Positions 50,630 through 58,841 of a DNA stretch of 64,000 nucleotides are shown piece by piece. Under the pieces are notes generated by a model, which was given only the letters and a program-made list of their open reading frames with translations, had not been told where the DNA came from and did no database searches. Origin of the DNA: Bradyrhizobium retamae (GTDB lineage Bacteria > Pseudomonadota > Alphaproteobacteria > Rhizobiales > Xanthobacteraceae). The number at the start of each line of letters is the position of its first letter. Positions within the stretch are counted from its first letter, which is position 1. The stretch lies in assembly GCF_001440415.1 (NCBI RefSeq), contig NZ_LLYA01000181.1:224822-288821 (forward strand), written 5' to 3'. The translations under genes and the position numbers were made by a program.

Positions 50630-52906
50630 CTACCATTTGTAGGCGAGGCTGGCCGTTACGCGGCGGCGATCGCCGTAGAAGCAGGACGTATCGGACGCGC
50701 AGCTTGCGACGTAAGTCTTGTCGGCGATGTTGATGAAATTCAGCGCTGCGCGCCAGTTCTGCCATTCGTAATGGATCGTCGCGTCACCGAGCACGACCGA
50801 AGGAACCACAAGCGTATTCGCGGCATTGGCGAAGGACTTGCCGACGTAGCGCACGCCGCCACCAAAGCCAAAGCCCCTCAACGGTCCCTCCTGGAAGGTG
50901 TAGTCAGCCCAGACGGATCCAACTTGTTGTGGCGTGTTGGTCGGCGTCAGGCCGAGCAGCGCCGGATCTGCGTCCTTGCTGATAAAGAGATCGTAGGTGG
51001 TGAACGCGCCAACCAACTTCAGGCCGGGTGCGAGATCGGCTACGGCCTCCAGCTCGAGACCGCGCGAGGTGACCTCACCGGTCTGGTTCTGAAGAACCGG
51101 CGTGATGCCCGGGACTGTCGTCGGCACGTTTTGCCGCTTCAGATCGAACACGGCAATGCTGAAATGGCCGTCGAAGCCGTTGGGCTGAAACTTCAATCCG
51201 ATCTCGGCCTGCTCGCCGGTTTCCGGCAGAAACAGTTGGTTCGACGCGTTGAGGCCGATGATCGGATTGTAGCTTGTCGCGTAGGCGACATAGGGCGCGA
51301 GCCCGTTGGCGAAATTGTAGATCAAGCCGGCACGGCCACTGAACTTGCTGTCCTCGCGGTTGGTCAGCGTGGCGCCGGTCGGACGATCGCCCTGGCTGGT
51401 CGATACCCAGTCATTGCGGCCGCTCAACACCAGCGTGAAGCCGCCGAACTTGATCTGGTCCTGAATATAGGTGCCGAGTTGATTCTGGGTCAGGAGGAAA
51501 TTGCGGAACGGCGCGCCCGTGAACGGTATGTCGCCGACACCGTAGACCGGATTGAACACGTTGATCGAGGGCACGCCGCCAAAGGCAAAGATCTGATAGT
51601 CGTCGATCCGATAGCTTTTCAGGTCGAGTCCGAACAGCATCGTGTGCTGCACGGGGCCGGTGTCAAAACGATACTCCAAATGGTTGTCTAGATTGCCTTG
51701 GTTGGCAGTATTTTTTGCGTACCAATTGTAGCGACCAATGTCGCCCGTGGCGATGTTGGTATAGCTGTTGCCGACATAACCGCGATAGGTGATGTCAACG
51801 TGCGCGTAGCGGGCGTTCTGCCGGAATGTGACGCTGTCTGAGAGGTTGCGCTCGAACTGATAGCCGATCATCTCCTGTTCGCGCTTGAACGTATCGACGC
51901 CGGGGTCGCCGACGAACAGTTTTGTCGGGATCCGCCCAAAGGGTGCATCGACCACCGTTCCGACATAGGGCAGGAAATTAATGCCTCGCGTATCCGTCTT
52001 CGACGCTGAAGCCAGCACGGTGAATGTCGTGTCAGCATCCGGCTTGTAGGTGACGGATGGCGCGATGAAGTAGTTGTTATCGGGCGTGAAATCGACCTGC
52101 GTGCCGCCGTTCTGGACTTGGCCGACCACACGATAGAACAGTTTTCCGTTCTCCGGTTGCGTTGCGACCGGGCCGCCAAAATCGAAAGATAGATAGGCGT
52201 TGCCTAAATTGTTCACGCCGGTCTCGAGATAGCGGATCGGCTCCGCCGGCGGCAGCTTGCTGACCGCATTGACGATGCCGCTCGGGCTGGAGCCACCATA
52301 GAGCACGGCGGAGGGGCCGCGTAGCACCTCGACGCGTGCGAGGTTGAACGGCTGCAGCTTCCAGCTCGCATACGACGTGTAGAAGAGCTGCAGCCCGTCG
52401 AGGAACAGGCCGACGTCCTCCGACTTGAAGCCGCGGATCAGGAACCAGTCGTTGCGGGTGTCGGCGCCGAACGTCCCGGCGACGACGCCCGGCGTGTAGC
52501 GCAGGATCTCGTCGAACTTGCCGGGCTTCTGGTCGCGAATCTGTTCGCTGCCGATCACCGAAAGCGACTGCGGCGTCTCCATGATCGGCGTGTTGGTCTT
52601 GGTGCCCGCCATCGAGCGGCCGGCGACATAACCCTGGACGGCCCCGCGCGGGTTTTCGACGAAGCCGACGCCGCGCTGCGGCTGCGGTCTGTTGGATTGA
52701 GCTGCCTGCGTTGCACGCCGTGTTTGGCGCCGTTGCGGCGCTGCGGCGCGACGGCGAGCCTCCGGCGAGGCGACGACGACGGGAGGTAACGACTGCGCCC
52801 CGGATTGCGACGAAGAACTTGACTGTGCGAACGTCGATTGCGGCCACAGCGCCAATACGGACACGGTCGCCAACGCGGCGACCCGGAACAAATCACGAGA
52901 CTTCAA
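50630..52906 (-). CDS. TonB-dependent siderophore receptor
   Basis: 758 residues with a signal peptide (ends TFAQS). After a proline/arginine-rich segment the plug domain starts ETPQSLSVIGSEQIRDQKPG and has VEVLRGPSAVLYGGSSPSGI; the barrel ends RVTASLAYKW with a terminal Trp. Similar to FhuA/FoxA-type ferric hydroxamate receptors. First gene of the iron unit with PepSY protein and small membrane protein. A candidate Irr box lies 118 bases before the start. The specific siderophore cannot be read. Confidence 0.92.
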   Translation of the reverse strand: MKSRDLFRVAALATVSVLALWPQSTFAQSSSSSQSGAQSLPPVVVASPEARRRAAAPQRRQTRRATQAAQSNRPQPQRGVGFVENPRGAVQGYVAGRSMAGTKTNTPIMETPQSLSVIGSEQIRDQKPGKFDEILRYTPGVVAGTFGADTRNDWFLIRGFKSEDVGLFLDGLQLFYTSYASWKLQPFNLARVEVLRGPSAVLYGGSSPSGIVNAVSKLPPAEPIRYLETGVNNLGNAYLSFDFGGPVATQPENGKLFYRVVGQVQNGGTQVDFTPDNNYFIAPSVTYKPDADTTFTVLASASKTDTRGINFLPYVGTVVDAPFGRIPTKLFVGDPGVDTFKREQEMIGYQFERNLSDSVTFRQNARYAHVDITYRGYVGNSYTNIATGDIGRYNWYAKNTANQGNLDNHLEYRFDTGPVQHTMLFGLDLKSYRIDDYQIFAFGGVPSINVFNPVYGVGDIPFTGAPFRNFLLTQNQLGTYIQDQIKFGGFTLVLSGRNDWVSTSQGDRPTGATLTNREDSKFSGRAGLIYNFANGLAPYVAYATSYNPIIGLNASNQLFLPETGEQAEIGLKFQPNGFDGHFSIAVFDLKRQNVPTTVPGITPVLQNQTGEVTSRGLELEAVADLAPGLKLVGAFTTYDLFISKDADPALLGLTPTNTPQQVGSVWADYTFQEGPLRGFGFGGGVRYVGKSFANAANTLVVPSVVLGDATIHYEWQNWRAALNFINIADKTYVASCASDTSCFYGDRRRVTASLAYKW

Positions 52907-53268
52907 GGTTCACCCCAACCTGCGAGCGCTCACGCCGCGCCTTCAGGAAGTCGGCCAGCGCAACGCGGTGACGCATACGCGAGGTATTACGATTCCTCTA
53001 ATGGAATGGTTCTTAGAGAGGCTCTTAGAAAATTTCTAGCAAACGCCCGATGATTGATTGATCCAGCATCGACACTTGGGAGCTGTGACGCGAGACATGC
53101 TGCAATGCTGGTTCCACAGTGTGCGCCAGATCGGGAATAGGAACCGGTGTTCTGCTGATGTATTAACAGCGTGGAGCTGATGTTCGAAGGAGAACGTTCC
53201 GGCAGCGAATGTTCAAGAGTGCCCGTCGGCTTTAACGCCGGAGCTTGTGCTTGGAGTAGCATTCAGCC
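52907..53268. other. 362-base intergenic region with iron-control element
   Basis: Separates the divergent TonB receptor and hydrophilin genes. Apart from the Irr-type box at 53024-53040 I see no gene. A GGAAC occurs at 53140-53144, but no CGTT follows at the right distance, so it is not called an EcfG promoter. Confidence 0.6.
53024..53040 (-). promoter_or_regulatory. Candidate Irr/iron-control element (ICE)
   Basis: CTTAGAAAATTTCTAGC matches the bradyrhizobial ICE TTTAGAA-N3-TTCTAAA in 11 of 14 positions, as an imperfect palindrome (TTAGAA-AAT-TTCTAG). Located upstream of the TonB receptor gene, as expected for iron control. Confidence 0.65.
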
Positions 53269-53439
53269 ATGACCCGAAATCGCGAGCCCAATGGCGTCGA
53301 GCCCGAGAAGTCGGAAGACGATATTCAGCGAGAGCAGCTCGGACCGCGCGGCGTGCCTGGCGCCCCCGATCCTGCGAGGATGACACCTCAACGGGAGAAG
53401 AAGACGCCAAAGCACATCGATCCCGGACACACGGCATAG
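53269..53439 (+). CDS. Very hydrophilic small protein (hydrophilin-like), 56 residues
   Basis: Product begins MTRNREPNGVEPEKSEDDIQ and continues REQLGPRGVPGAPDPARMTP, ending HIDPGHTA: almost only charged, polar, Gly and Pro residues, no Trp, Cys or hydrophobic core. It resembles the four hydrophilic proteins encoded at 54.8-56.0 kb. A GGAG lies 12 bases before the ATG, a little far. Codon use fits the genome. Likely disordered; desiccation or osmotic stress role inferred from composition. Confidence 0.55.
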   Translation: MTRNREPNGVEPEKSEDDIQREQLGPRGVPGAPDPARMTPQREKKTPKHIDPGHTA

Positions 53440-53556
53440 TGCCGAAGCGGGAAGGCTCGCGTTCGAGGCGAAAACTCCAGCGGCCTGCCCATCAGGCTAG
53501 TTCCCGAACGCGATCTGAACTCCCAGATTGGATTCAACCGATCCAGGAGTTCTGTC

Positions 53557-54444
53557 ATGCCCGACCCGACCGCAGCTATCCTTCCGTCGTTATCCTCCGC
53601 CCTTGCCGATGTTGTCGCCCGGACAAAGTCCGCGATCGTCTCGGTGCATTCGCATCGCTCGCGGGCCTCGGGCTTCATCTGGAAACCCGGCCTGATCGTG
53701 ACGGCTGATGAAGCGCTGGCCGACGAAGGCGAAGTCTCAGTCAAATTTGCCGACGGAACGACGCAGTCGGCCACGATCGCAGGACGCGATCACACCACCG
53801 ATATCGCGCTGCTGCGGCTCGATACCAAGAGTGGTGCCGGCAACACTGCCTCCGTCGCGTTCTCGCCTGTTGTTCCGGATCTGGGCTCGCTGACAGTCCT
53901 GGTCGCCGCTGAGCATGGCGTTCCCACGGCGGCGCTCGGCATAGTCTCGCTTATCGGGGGCCGCTGGCGCAGCCTTCGTGGCGGTGAGATCGATGCCAGG
54001 ATCGAGCTCGACGTACGGCTGCGCAGCAATCACGAAGGGGGACTTGCCGTCAATGCCTCTGGCGAAGCGATCGGCATGGCTGTCCAAGGGGTCCGACGCA
54101 TTCTCGTGATTCCCGGCGCGACGATCGACCGGATCGCGGGAAGGCTTGAAACCCACGGCCGGATTGCGCGCGGCTATCTCGGGGTTGGATTGCAGCCGGT
54201 CAAGCTCGACGATGGCGTCGGAGCGATGGTAATGAGTGTCGACAAGTCAGGTCCCTCGGCCGCCGCCGGTATCCTGCAAGGCGACGTGATCGTCGGCTGG
54301 AACAACGAGAAGCTGACCGGCATGCGCTCGCTGATACGATCGCTTGGGCCGGATAGTATCGGGACGGTCATCGACATTACGATTCGCCGCGCCAGCCAAC
54401 CGGTGCAGGTCAAGCTCACGGTCGGCGAAAGGCCAGAACCGTGA
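53557..54444 (+). CDS. HtrA-like trypsin/PDZ protein with lost catalytic residues
   Basis: 295 residues, an HtrA/DegP layout: trypsin-like domain (1-~195), PDZ domain (~205-290; GYLGVGLQPV, AAAGILQGDVIVGWN). The catalytic Asp is kept (Asp82 in RDHTTDIALLRL), but the His position in LIVTADEAL is Glu52 and the Ser position in RSNHEGGLAV is Glu160, so it cannot be a normal serine protease. No signal peptide. AGGAG lies seven bases before the ATG. Overlaps the LuxR gene start by four bases, so the pair is coupled. Likely a binding or sensing scaffold. Confidence 0.82.
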   Translation: MPDPTAAILPSLSSALADVVARTKSAIVSVHSHRSRASGFIWKPGLIVTADEALADEGEVSVKFADGTTQSATIAGRDHTTDIALLRLDTKSGAGNTASVAFSPVVPDLGSLTVLVAAEHGVPTAALGIVSLIGGRWRSLRGGEIDARIELDVRLRSNHEGGLAVNASGEAIGMAVQGVRRILVIPGATIDRIAGRLETHGRIARGYLGVGLQPVKLDDGVGAMVMSVDKSGPSAAAGILQGDVIVGWNNEKLTGMRSLIRSLGPDSIGTVIDITIRRASQPVQVKLTVGERPEP

Positions 54445-54818
54445 GCGAAGCGGCTTCACCGGTCATTGTGGTAGCCATCGAGATCGCCGATCCGGGGCTG
54501 GCGGACCGGCTCGCATCTCTGCTCGGCGTCGTGTCCGGGCTTCGTCTGGCAGCGCCCGGAGAGGCAGCAACGGTCGCGCTCATATCACGCGATGCGCCGA
54601 CGGCCGTCGACGTGTCCGATATCGATCTCACGCCACGCGAGCGCGACGTGCTTGTCCTGATGGCCGAAGGCGCATCCAACAAAGCCATTGCGCGCCAGCT
54701 CGGAATATCCGTGCATACCGCCAAATTCCACGTAGCTTCGCTGCTTGACAAACTCGATGCCACCGGCCGCACCGATGCCGTGGCACATGCCGCGCGACTT
54801 GGCGTAATCAACCTGTGA
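54441..54818 (+). CDS. LuxR/NarL-type DNA-binding regulator coupled to the HtrA-like gene
   Basis: 125 residues. The C-terminal half is a NarL-type helix-turn-helix (LTPRERDVLVLMAEGASNKA, then HTAKFHVASLLDKLDATGRT). The N-terminal ~60 residues (VIVVAIEIADPGLADRLASL) resemble a short, degenerate receiver without phosphorylation Asp. GTG start overlaps the TGA of the pseudo-protease gene. It likely senses through its partner rather than a kinase. Targets unknown; the stress genes downstream are the obvious candidates. Confidence 0.8.
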   Translation: MSEAASPVIVVAIEIADPGLADRLASLLGVVSGLRLAAPGEAATVALISRDAPTAVDVSDIDLTPRERDVLVLMAEGASNKAIARQLGISVHTAKFHVASLLDKLDATGRTDAVAHAARLGVINL

Positions 54819-54847
54819 TCTCCACGCGCGGCCGGCAAATTATTACC

Positions 54848-55072
54848 TTATCCGCGGCCCTTGTTTGCGGCGTGGTCTTTCAGCTGCTCGGTTTGGGACC
54901 ATTTGCTGTCCTGGCCACGATCGCGCGAATGCTCGGCCTTGTCGCGGTTGGAAAGCACCGCGTTGTCGCCGATCAGATCGCTCTGCACGTCGGTCATGGC
55001 GCCGGTCCCGGCGCCTTTGCCTTTCGCGCCAGGGCCGAGATGCTTGCCGTCTCCGTGTGCTCCACGTGTCAT
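54848..55072 (-). CDS. Hydrophilic small protein, 74 residues (hydrophilin operon, gene 4)
   Basis: MTRGAHGDGKHLGPGAKGKG then AGTGAMTDVQSDLIGDNAVL: rich in Gly, Asp, Lys, no aromatic core. AGGGA lies seven bases before the ATG. It is last of four genes in one minus-strand operon, 10 bases after the preceding one. Such proteins protect cells or proteins under dehydration in other organisms; here this is inference from composition. Confidence 0.7.
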   Translation of the reverse strand: MTRGAHGDGKHLGPGAKGKGAGTGAMTDVQSDLIGDNAVLSNRDKAEHSRDRGQDSKWSQTEQLKDHAANKGRG

Positions 55073-55082
55073 GATACTATCC

Positions 55083-55580
55083 CTATGGCTTTTGAGGCTT
55101 GTGGCCGGATTGGCCCGGACGATTGTGCTTGTTGTGCTGGCTTTCCTGGTTGAGTCCGCCGCGGCTTACTGGAAATTCCGATTGACGTGCGTCGCGCTTC
55201 GCTGTTTTGGCGCCGCCAGGGGGCTGGGTCTGCGCGATCTCCTCCATCTGTCTCGCGTCGGGCACATCGGGCTTCCGTTCAAGAATGCGCATTTGCTGCT
55301 CGTGCGTCTTCTTTCCCTGCAGCGGCATTCGCCGTGGACCGCTATCCCGATCGTTTTGCGGCGGTCCGCGGCGGCGGTTGCGAACCTCTGCCTTGTCGAT
55401 GCCGCCCTGGGCATTGGTGTCATTCTCGATATCGCCCTCCAGGGTATTGGCGCCTCCGAACTCCTCCAACTCGTCCGGCGTCACCCCTGCCATCGTCGTT
55501 CCCTTCGAGCCCCCGATCAGCGGATTGCGAACAAGATCGACGTTAGTCGGTCTGTTCAGTTTCACATGCTTGGTGCTCAT
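55083..55580 (-). CDS. Hydrophilic protein, 165 residues (hydrophilin operon, gene 3)
   Basis: MSTKHVKLNRPTNVDLVRNP, TPDELEEFGGANTLEGDIEN, ILERKPDVPDARQMEEIAQT and a Lys/Gln/His-rich tail. Low complexity, no hydrophobic core, so probably intrinsically disordered. Its ATG overlaps the stop of the gene before it by four bases (55577-55580). Not recognised by family. Confidence 0.72.
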   Translation of the reverse strand: MSTKHVKLNRPTNVDLVRNPLIGGSKGTTMAGVTPDELEEFGGANTLEGDIENDTNAQGGIDKAEVRNRRRGPPQNDRDSGPRRMPLQGKKTHEQQMRILERKPDVPDARQMEEIAQTQPPGGAKTAKRDARQSEFPVSRGGLNQESQHNKHNRPGQSGHKPQKP

Positions 55581-55801
55581 GACGCGTCCTTCGATGCGGG
55601 ATGGGTGCCGCCGCCCTTTCGTTCCGGCTCGTGAGTGTGGTGGGTGTCATGTTCGCCGCCACCGCCGGACACTTGGCTGTGCCGGCGCTGCGGATCGTCG
55701 GCGGGTGGCTTGCGGGCGTGAAGCGGCGCCTTGGCGTTCTCATGGGAAGCACCCGGGCCGCCCTGGCGAATGCTCGCAGGCGTTTTGGTTGAAGTCGACA
55801 T
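55577..55801 (-). CDS. Hydrophilic small protein, 74 residues (hydrophilin operon, gene 2)
   Basis: MSTSTKTPASIRQGGPGASH then ENAKAPLHARKPPADDPQRR, His- and Gly-rich toward the end (GGGGEHDTHHTHEPERKGGG). Strongly hydrophilic and disordered-looking. Overlaps gene 3 by four bases; 15 bases after gene 1. The repeated histidines might bind metal; not tested. Confidence 0.7.
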   Translation of the reverse strand: MSTSTKTPASIRQGGPGASHENAKAPLHARKPPADDPQRRHSQVSGGGGEHDTHHTHEPERKGGGTHPASKDAS

Positions 55802-55816
55802 GGTGCTCGCTCCTGA

Positions 55817-55999
55817 CTAGCGATCCTGCTGATAGCCCTGGTGAGTCGTGTTCTGAGCGGTATTGCCCGGTTGACCCTGCTCGCGGGGATTTTCAACGTG
55901 GCCGCGGCCCTTCCGAACTTCATGGGCGTTGCCGGATTTGGGATCGCCGGTACCCTTGTGGCTTTGATTGTCCTGCGGCACGGGCGGAGGTCTGGTCAT
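55817..55999 (-). CDS. Hydrophilic small protein, 60 residues (hydrophilin operon, gene 1)
   Basis: MTRPPPVPQDNQSHKGTGDP then KSGNAHEVRKGRGHVENPRE, Gln/Asn/Gly-rich tail. GGAG lies six bases before the ATG at 55999; the longer frame from 56035 is not needed. It heads the operon of four. An EcfG-type promoter lies 39 bases upstream of the start. Confidence 0.7.
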   Translation of the reverse strand: MTRPPPVPQDNQSHKGTGDPKSGNAHEVRKGRGHVENPREQGQPGNTAQNTTHQGYQQDR

Positions 56000-56038
56000 T
56001 GCTGGCTCCCGTTGTTGATCGCTTTGGTGCTGCAAGAC

Positions 56039-56062
56039 AACGCCCAGCGAACATCAGGGTTC
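56039..56062 (-). promoter_or_regulatory. EcfG-type general-stress promoter of the hydrophilin operon
   Basis: On the minus strand AGAAC (56063-56059), 16 bases, then CGTT (56042-56039). Consensus for alphaproteobacterial EcfG is GGAAC-N16/17-CGTT, so only the first base differs. It lies 39 bases before the first operon gene. Confidence 0.65.
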
Positions 56063-56096
56063 TTGTGGACTTTCGGAACCGCGATCACATGCCGCA

Positions 56097-56546
56097 TCAG
56101 GCCGCCGATGAAACCCGGTTGTTACGGGGCCATAACGCCTGAACGTCTTCCGGAAGCGCGTGGCGCACCTTCTCGACCTGATTGGGATCGACATGATGGT
56201 TCAGAACGCGGAACACCGCCTGCGCTGCATCTTTGGAATCGACCGGTTTCTGCGAACTGAGTTCTGCCGAGACGATCGAGAGAAACTCATCTGCCGATCG
56301 CCACGCCTTCGGCGTTTCACTCGGTCGCCATTGGTCATAATAGGTGCCGCGCACCAGTAGTGGAAGCTGCGCGCCGAGATGTGCCGCCAGATTGACCGGA
56401 ACTCGGTCGCGGATGGTTCGCAATACCGCTCCCAGAATATGCCATGCCAGCTTGCGATCGCGCGGCAGGTTAGTCATCACTTCGTCCAACCACGTGTTGG
56501 TGATCTGGAGCGTTCTGTCGAATACTTCGAGACCCGTTGCGCTCAT
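56097..56546 (-). CDS. DUF2267 family protein
   Basis: 149 residues with the DUF2267 phrases TNTWLDEVMTNLPRDRKLAW, LRTIRDRVPVNLAAHLGAQL, PLLVRGTYYDQWRPSETPK. The family is an all-helical protein of unknown function, often stress-induced. Has its own EcfG-type promoter 38 bases upstream and no operon partner. It lies between the hydrophilin operon and the ABC-F gene. Confidence 0.85.
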   Translation of the reverse strand: MSATGLEVFDRTLQITNTWLDEVMTNLPRDRKLAWHILGAVLRTIRDRVPVNLAAHLGAQLPLLVRGTYYDQWRPSETPKAWRSADEFLSIVSAELSSQKPVDSKDAAQAVFRVLNHHVDPNQVEKVRHALPEDVQALWPRNNRVSSAA

Positions 56547-56583
56547 GGGAACTCTCCGTCGGTTCGATTGAAGATGACGGGCT

Positions 56584-56607
56584 AACGATGCTGGTACAGA
56601 TCAGTTC
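56584..56607 (-). promoter_or_regulatory. EcfG-type promoter of the DUF2267 gene
   Basis: Minus strand CGAAC (56608-56604), 16 bases, CGTT (56587-56584); one mismatch in the -35 box. It lies 38 bases before the start, matching the hydrophilin promoter's geometry. Confidence 0.6.
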
Positions 56608-56808
56608 GCAGCGCCGGAAGGTTTTACTGCCCATACGCAAGTTCATTCGGCCACCCGGATTAAGTCTTCTGGAATGCGGTTGCAGCACCAATCGAGAACA
56701 TCGTCAGGTAGCGCGGTTTGTTGCGGAGGGGATATTTCGGAACCGCTTCCACAAGCACGCTAGATGTCCTAAGCAGCGGCCACAGCGATTTCCTCCCTTC
56801 AGGGCCCA

Positions 56809-58431
56809 ATGATCCGTCTCGATAACGTCAGCAAGCAAGTCGGCCACCAGATCCTTTTCATCGAAGCCTCCGCAGCCCTCCAGAAGGGCGAGAAGATCGG
56901 CCTCGTCGGCCCGAACGGTGCGGGCAAGACCACGCTTTTCCGGATGATCTCGGGCCAGGAACTACCCGACGAGGGCCAGGTCTCGCTCGATCGGGGGATT
57001 ACCATCGGCTATTTCAGCCAGGACGTCGGCGAGATGTCGGGTCGCAGCGCCGTAGCCGAGGTGATGGACGGCGCCGGGCCTGTCAGCGTCGTGGCAAACG
57101 AGCTCAGGGAGCTCGAGGCCGCGATGGCCGATCCGGATCGCGCCGACGAGATGGAAGATATCATCGCGCGCTACGGCGAGGTGCAGCACCGCTTCGAAGA
57201 GCTCGACGGCTATGCGCTTGACGGCCGCGCCCGCGAGGCGTTGTCGGGCTTGGGCTTCAGCCAGGGGATGATGGAGGGCGACGTCGGCGCGCTTTCCGGC
57301 GGCTGGAAGATGCGGGTCGCGTTGGCACGCATCCTCCTGATGCGGCCTGACGTGATGCTGCTGGACGAGCCGAGCAACCATCTCGACCTTGAGAGCCTGA
57401 TCTGGCTCGAGCAGTTCCTGAAAGGATACGAGGGCGCGCTGTTGATGACCTCGCATGACCGCGAGTTCATCAACCGTATCATCAACAAGGTCGTCGAGAT
57501 CGATGGCGGGACGCTCACGACATATTCCGGCAATTACGAATTCTACGAGCAGCAGCGCGCGCTGAACGAAAAGCAGCAGCAGGCGCAATTCGAACGTCAG
57601 CAGGCGATGCTGGCGAAGGAGATCAAGTTCATCGAGCGCTTCAAGGCGCGCGCCTCTCACGCAGCTCAAGTGCAGAGCCGGGTGAAAAAGCTCGACAAGA
57701 TCGAGCGCGTCGAGCCGCCGAAGCGGCGACAGACGGTGGCGTTCGAATTCCTGCCGGCGCCGCGCTCGGGCGAGGATGTCGTCAGCCTGAAGAACGTCCA
57801 CAAGGGCTATGGCAGCCGCACCATCTATCAGGGCCTTGATTTCATGATCCGCCGCAAGGAGCGGTGGTGCGTGATGGGCATCAACGGCGCCGGCAAATCG
57901 ACGCTGTTGAAGCTGGTGGCGGGCTCGGCCGAACCCGACGATGGCACTGTGGCGATCGGCGGCAGCGTCAAGATGGGCTACTTTGCCCAGCACGCCATGG
58001 ACCTGCTCGACGGCGAACGTACGGTGTTCGAATGGCTGGAAGATTCCTTTCCGCAGGCGGGACAAGGTTCGCTCCGCGCGCTCGCGGGCTGCTTTGGTTT
58101 CTCCGGCGACGACGTCGAGAAGAAGTGTCGCGTGCTCTCGGGCGGCGAGAAGGCGCGGCTGGTGATGGCAAAAATGCTCTACGACCCGCCGAATTTCCTG
58201 GTGCTGGACGAGCCGACCAACCACCTGGACCTCGCGACCAAGGAAATGCTTATCAATGCGCTGTCCGAGTTCGAGGGTACCATGCTGTTCGTGTCCCACG
58301 ACCGGCATTTCCTCGCGGCGCTCTCCAACCGCGTGCTGGAACTGACGCCGGAGGGCATCCACCAATTTGGCGGCGGTTACACTGAATATGTCGCGCGCAC
58401 CGGGCAGGAAGCGCCGGGCTTGCGGAGCTGA
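56809..58431 (+). CDS. ABC-F family ATPase (YbiT-like)
   Basis: 540 residues, two ABC domains without membrane parts. Walker A GPNGAGKTTLF and GINGAGKSTLL, signature LSGGWKMRVALARILL and LSGGEKARLVMAKML, both followed by DEPSNHLDL/DEPTNHLDL. The linker is rich in Glu/Gln/Lys. ABC-F proteins act on the ribosome; YbiT-type has this length and lacks the C-terminal coil of Uup. Single gene, no operon. Specific subgroup is inferred. Confidence 0.9.
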   Translation: MIRLDNVSKQVGHQILFIEASAALQKGEKIGLVGPNGAGKTTLFRMISGQELPDEGQVSLDRGITIGYFSQDVGEMSGRSAVAEVMDGAGPVSVVANELRELEAAMADPDRADEMEDIIARYGEVQHRFEELDGYALDGRAREALSGLGFSQGMMEGDVGALSGGWKMRVALARILLMRPDVMLLDEPSNHLDLESLIWLEQFLKGYEGALLMTSHDREFINRIINKVVEIDGGTLTTYSGNYEFYEQQRALNEKQQQAQFERQQAMLAKEIKFIERFKARASHAAQVQSRVKKLDKIERVEPPKRRQTVAFEFLPAPRSGEDVVSLKNVHKGYGSRTIYQGLDFMIRRKERWCVMGINGAGKSTLLKLVAGSAEPDDGTVAIGGSVKMGYFAQHAMDLLDGERTVFEWLEDSFPQAGQGSLRALAGCFGFSGDDVEKKCRVLSGGEKARLVMAKMLYDPPNFLVLDEPTNHLDLATKEMLINALSEFEGTMLFVSHDRHFLAALSNRVLELTPEGIHQFGGGYTEYVARTGQEAPGLRS

Positions 58432-58441
58432 CGCAGAGCCG

Positions 58442-58810
58442 TCACATGCGCTCAAATGTATCGGCGTTGGTGCTGATTGAACGCCACCAGTTCAGCTTTT
58501 CCTTCTTGCCGGGTGCACCTTCTGTCGGCGCCCGGATCGCGCTGTCAACGACGACGAACCACATCGTTTCCATTTTTCCGTCGCGCAGCAGGCCGGTGTA
58601 GGAGACCGCGGCGTCTCCCGCTGCAGTTTCACCACCGGCGACAAAGCTGATGCAATCACCCTGATGGATGCCGCCGACGGGAATTTCCTGTCCGTAGAAC
58701 CCGCTGTCTCTCAGCGCGGTCTTGAAGGTGCCGCTGATCCTGCGATTGGCGTCGTCGGTAATGTCGACGATGGAGCCGTATTGATTTCGCCATTTGCCTT
58801 TCCAGGTCAT
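58442..58810 (-). CDS. Avidin-like protein without export signal
   Basis: 122 residues of the avidin/streptavidin barrel. WKGKWRNQYGSIVDI matches the first strand (Asn9, Ser13 in place of biotin-contact N and S), then SGTFKTALRD, VSYTGLLRDG, METMWFVVV (Trp84) and NWWRSISTNADTF (Trp108/109, Asp117) as in streptavidin N-x-WKS...DTF. The Trp corresponding to streptavidin W79 is absent, so biotin affinity may be reduced. Bradavidins of the same genus are exported; this one starts directly at the barrel. Behind a perfect EcfG promoter. Confidence 0.78.
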   Translation of the reverse strand: MTWKGKWRNQYGSIVDITDDANRRISGTFKTALRDSGFYGQEIPVGGIHQGDCISFVAGGETAAGDAAVSYTGLLRDGKMETMWFVVVDSAIRAPTEGAPGKKEKLNWWRSISTNADTFERM

Positions 58811-58841
58811 CGGTACATCCCCTTCCGCTAACGCCGGCTAA

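Noticed and set aside
53140..53161. GGAAC near 53140 as an EcfG promoter for the hydrophilin at 53269
   Set aside because: The base string at the proper distance is TATT or ATTA, not CGTT.
56962..58455. 497-residue minus-strand frame
   Set aside because: Complete antisense of the ABC-F gene, whose Walker motifs settle the coding strand.
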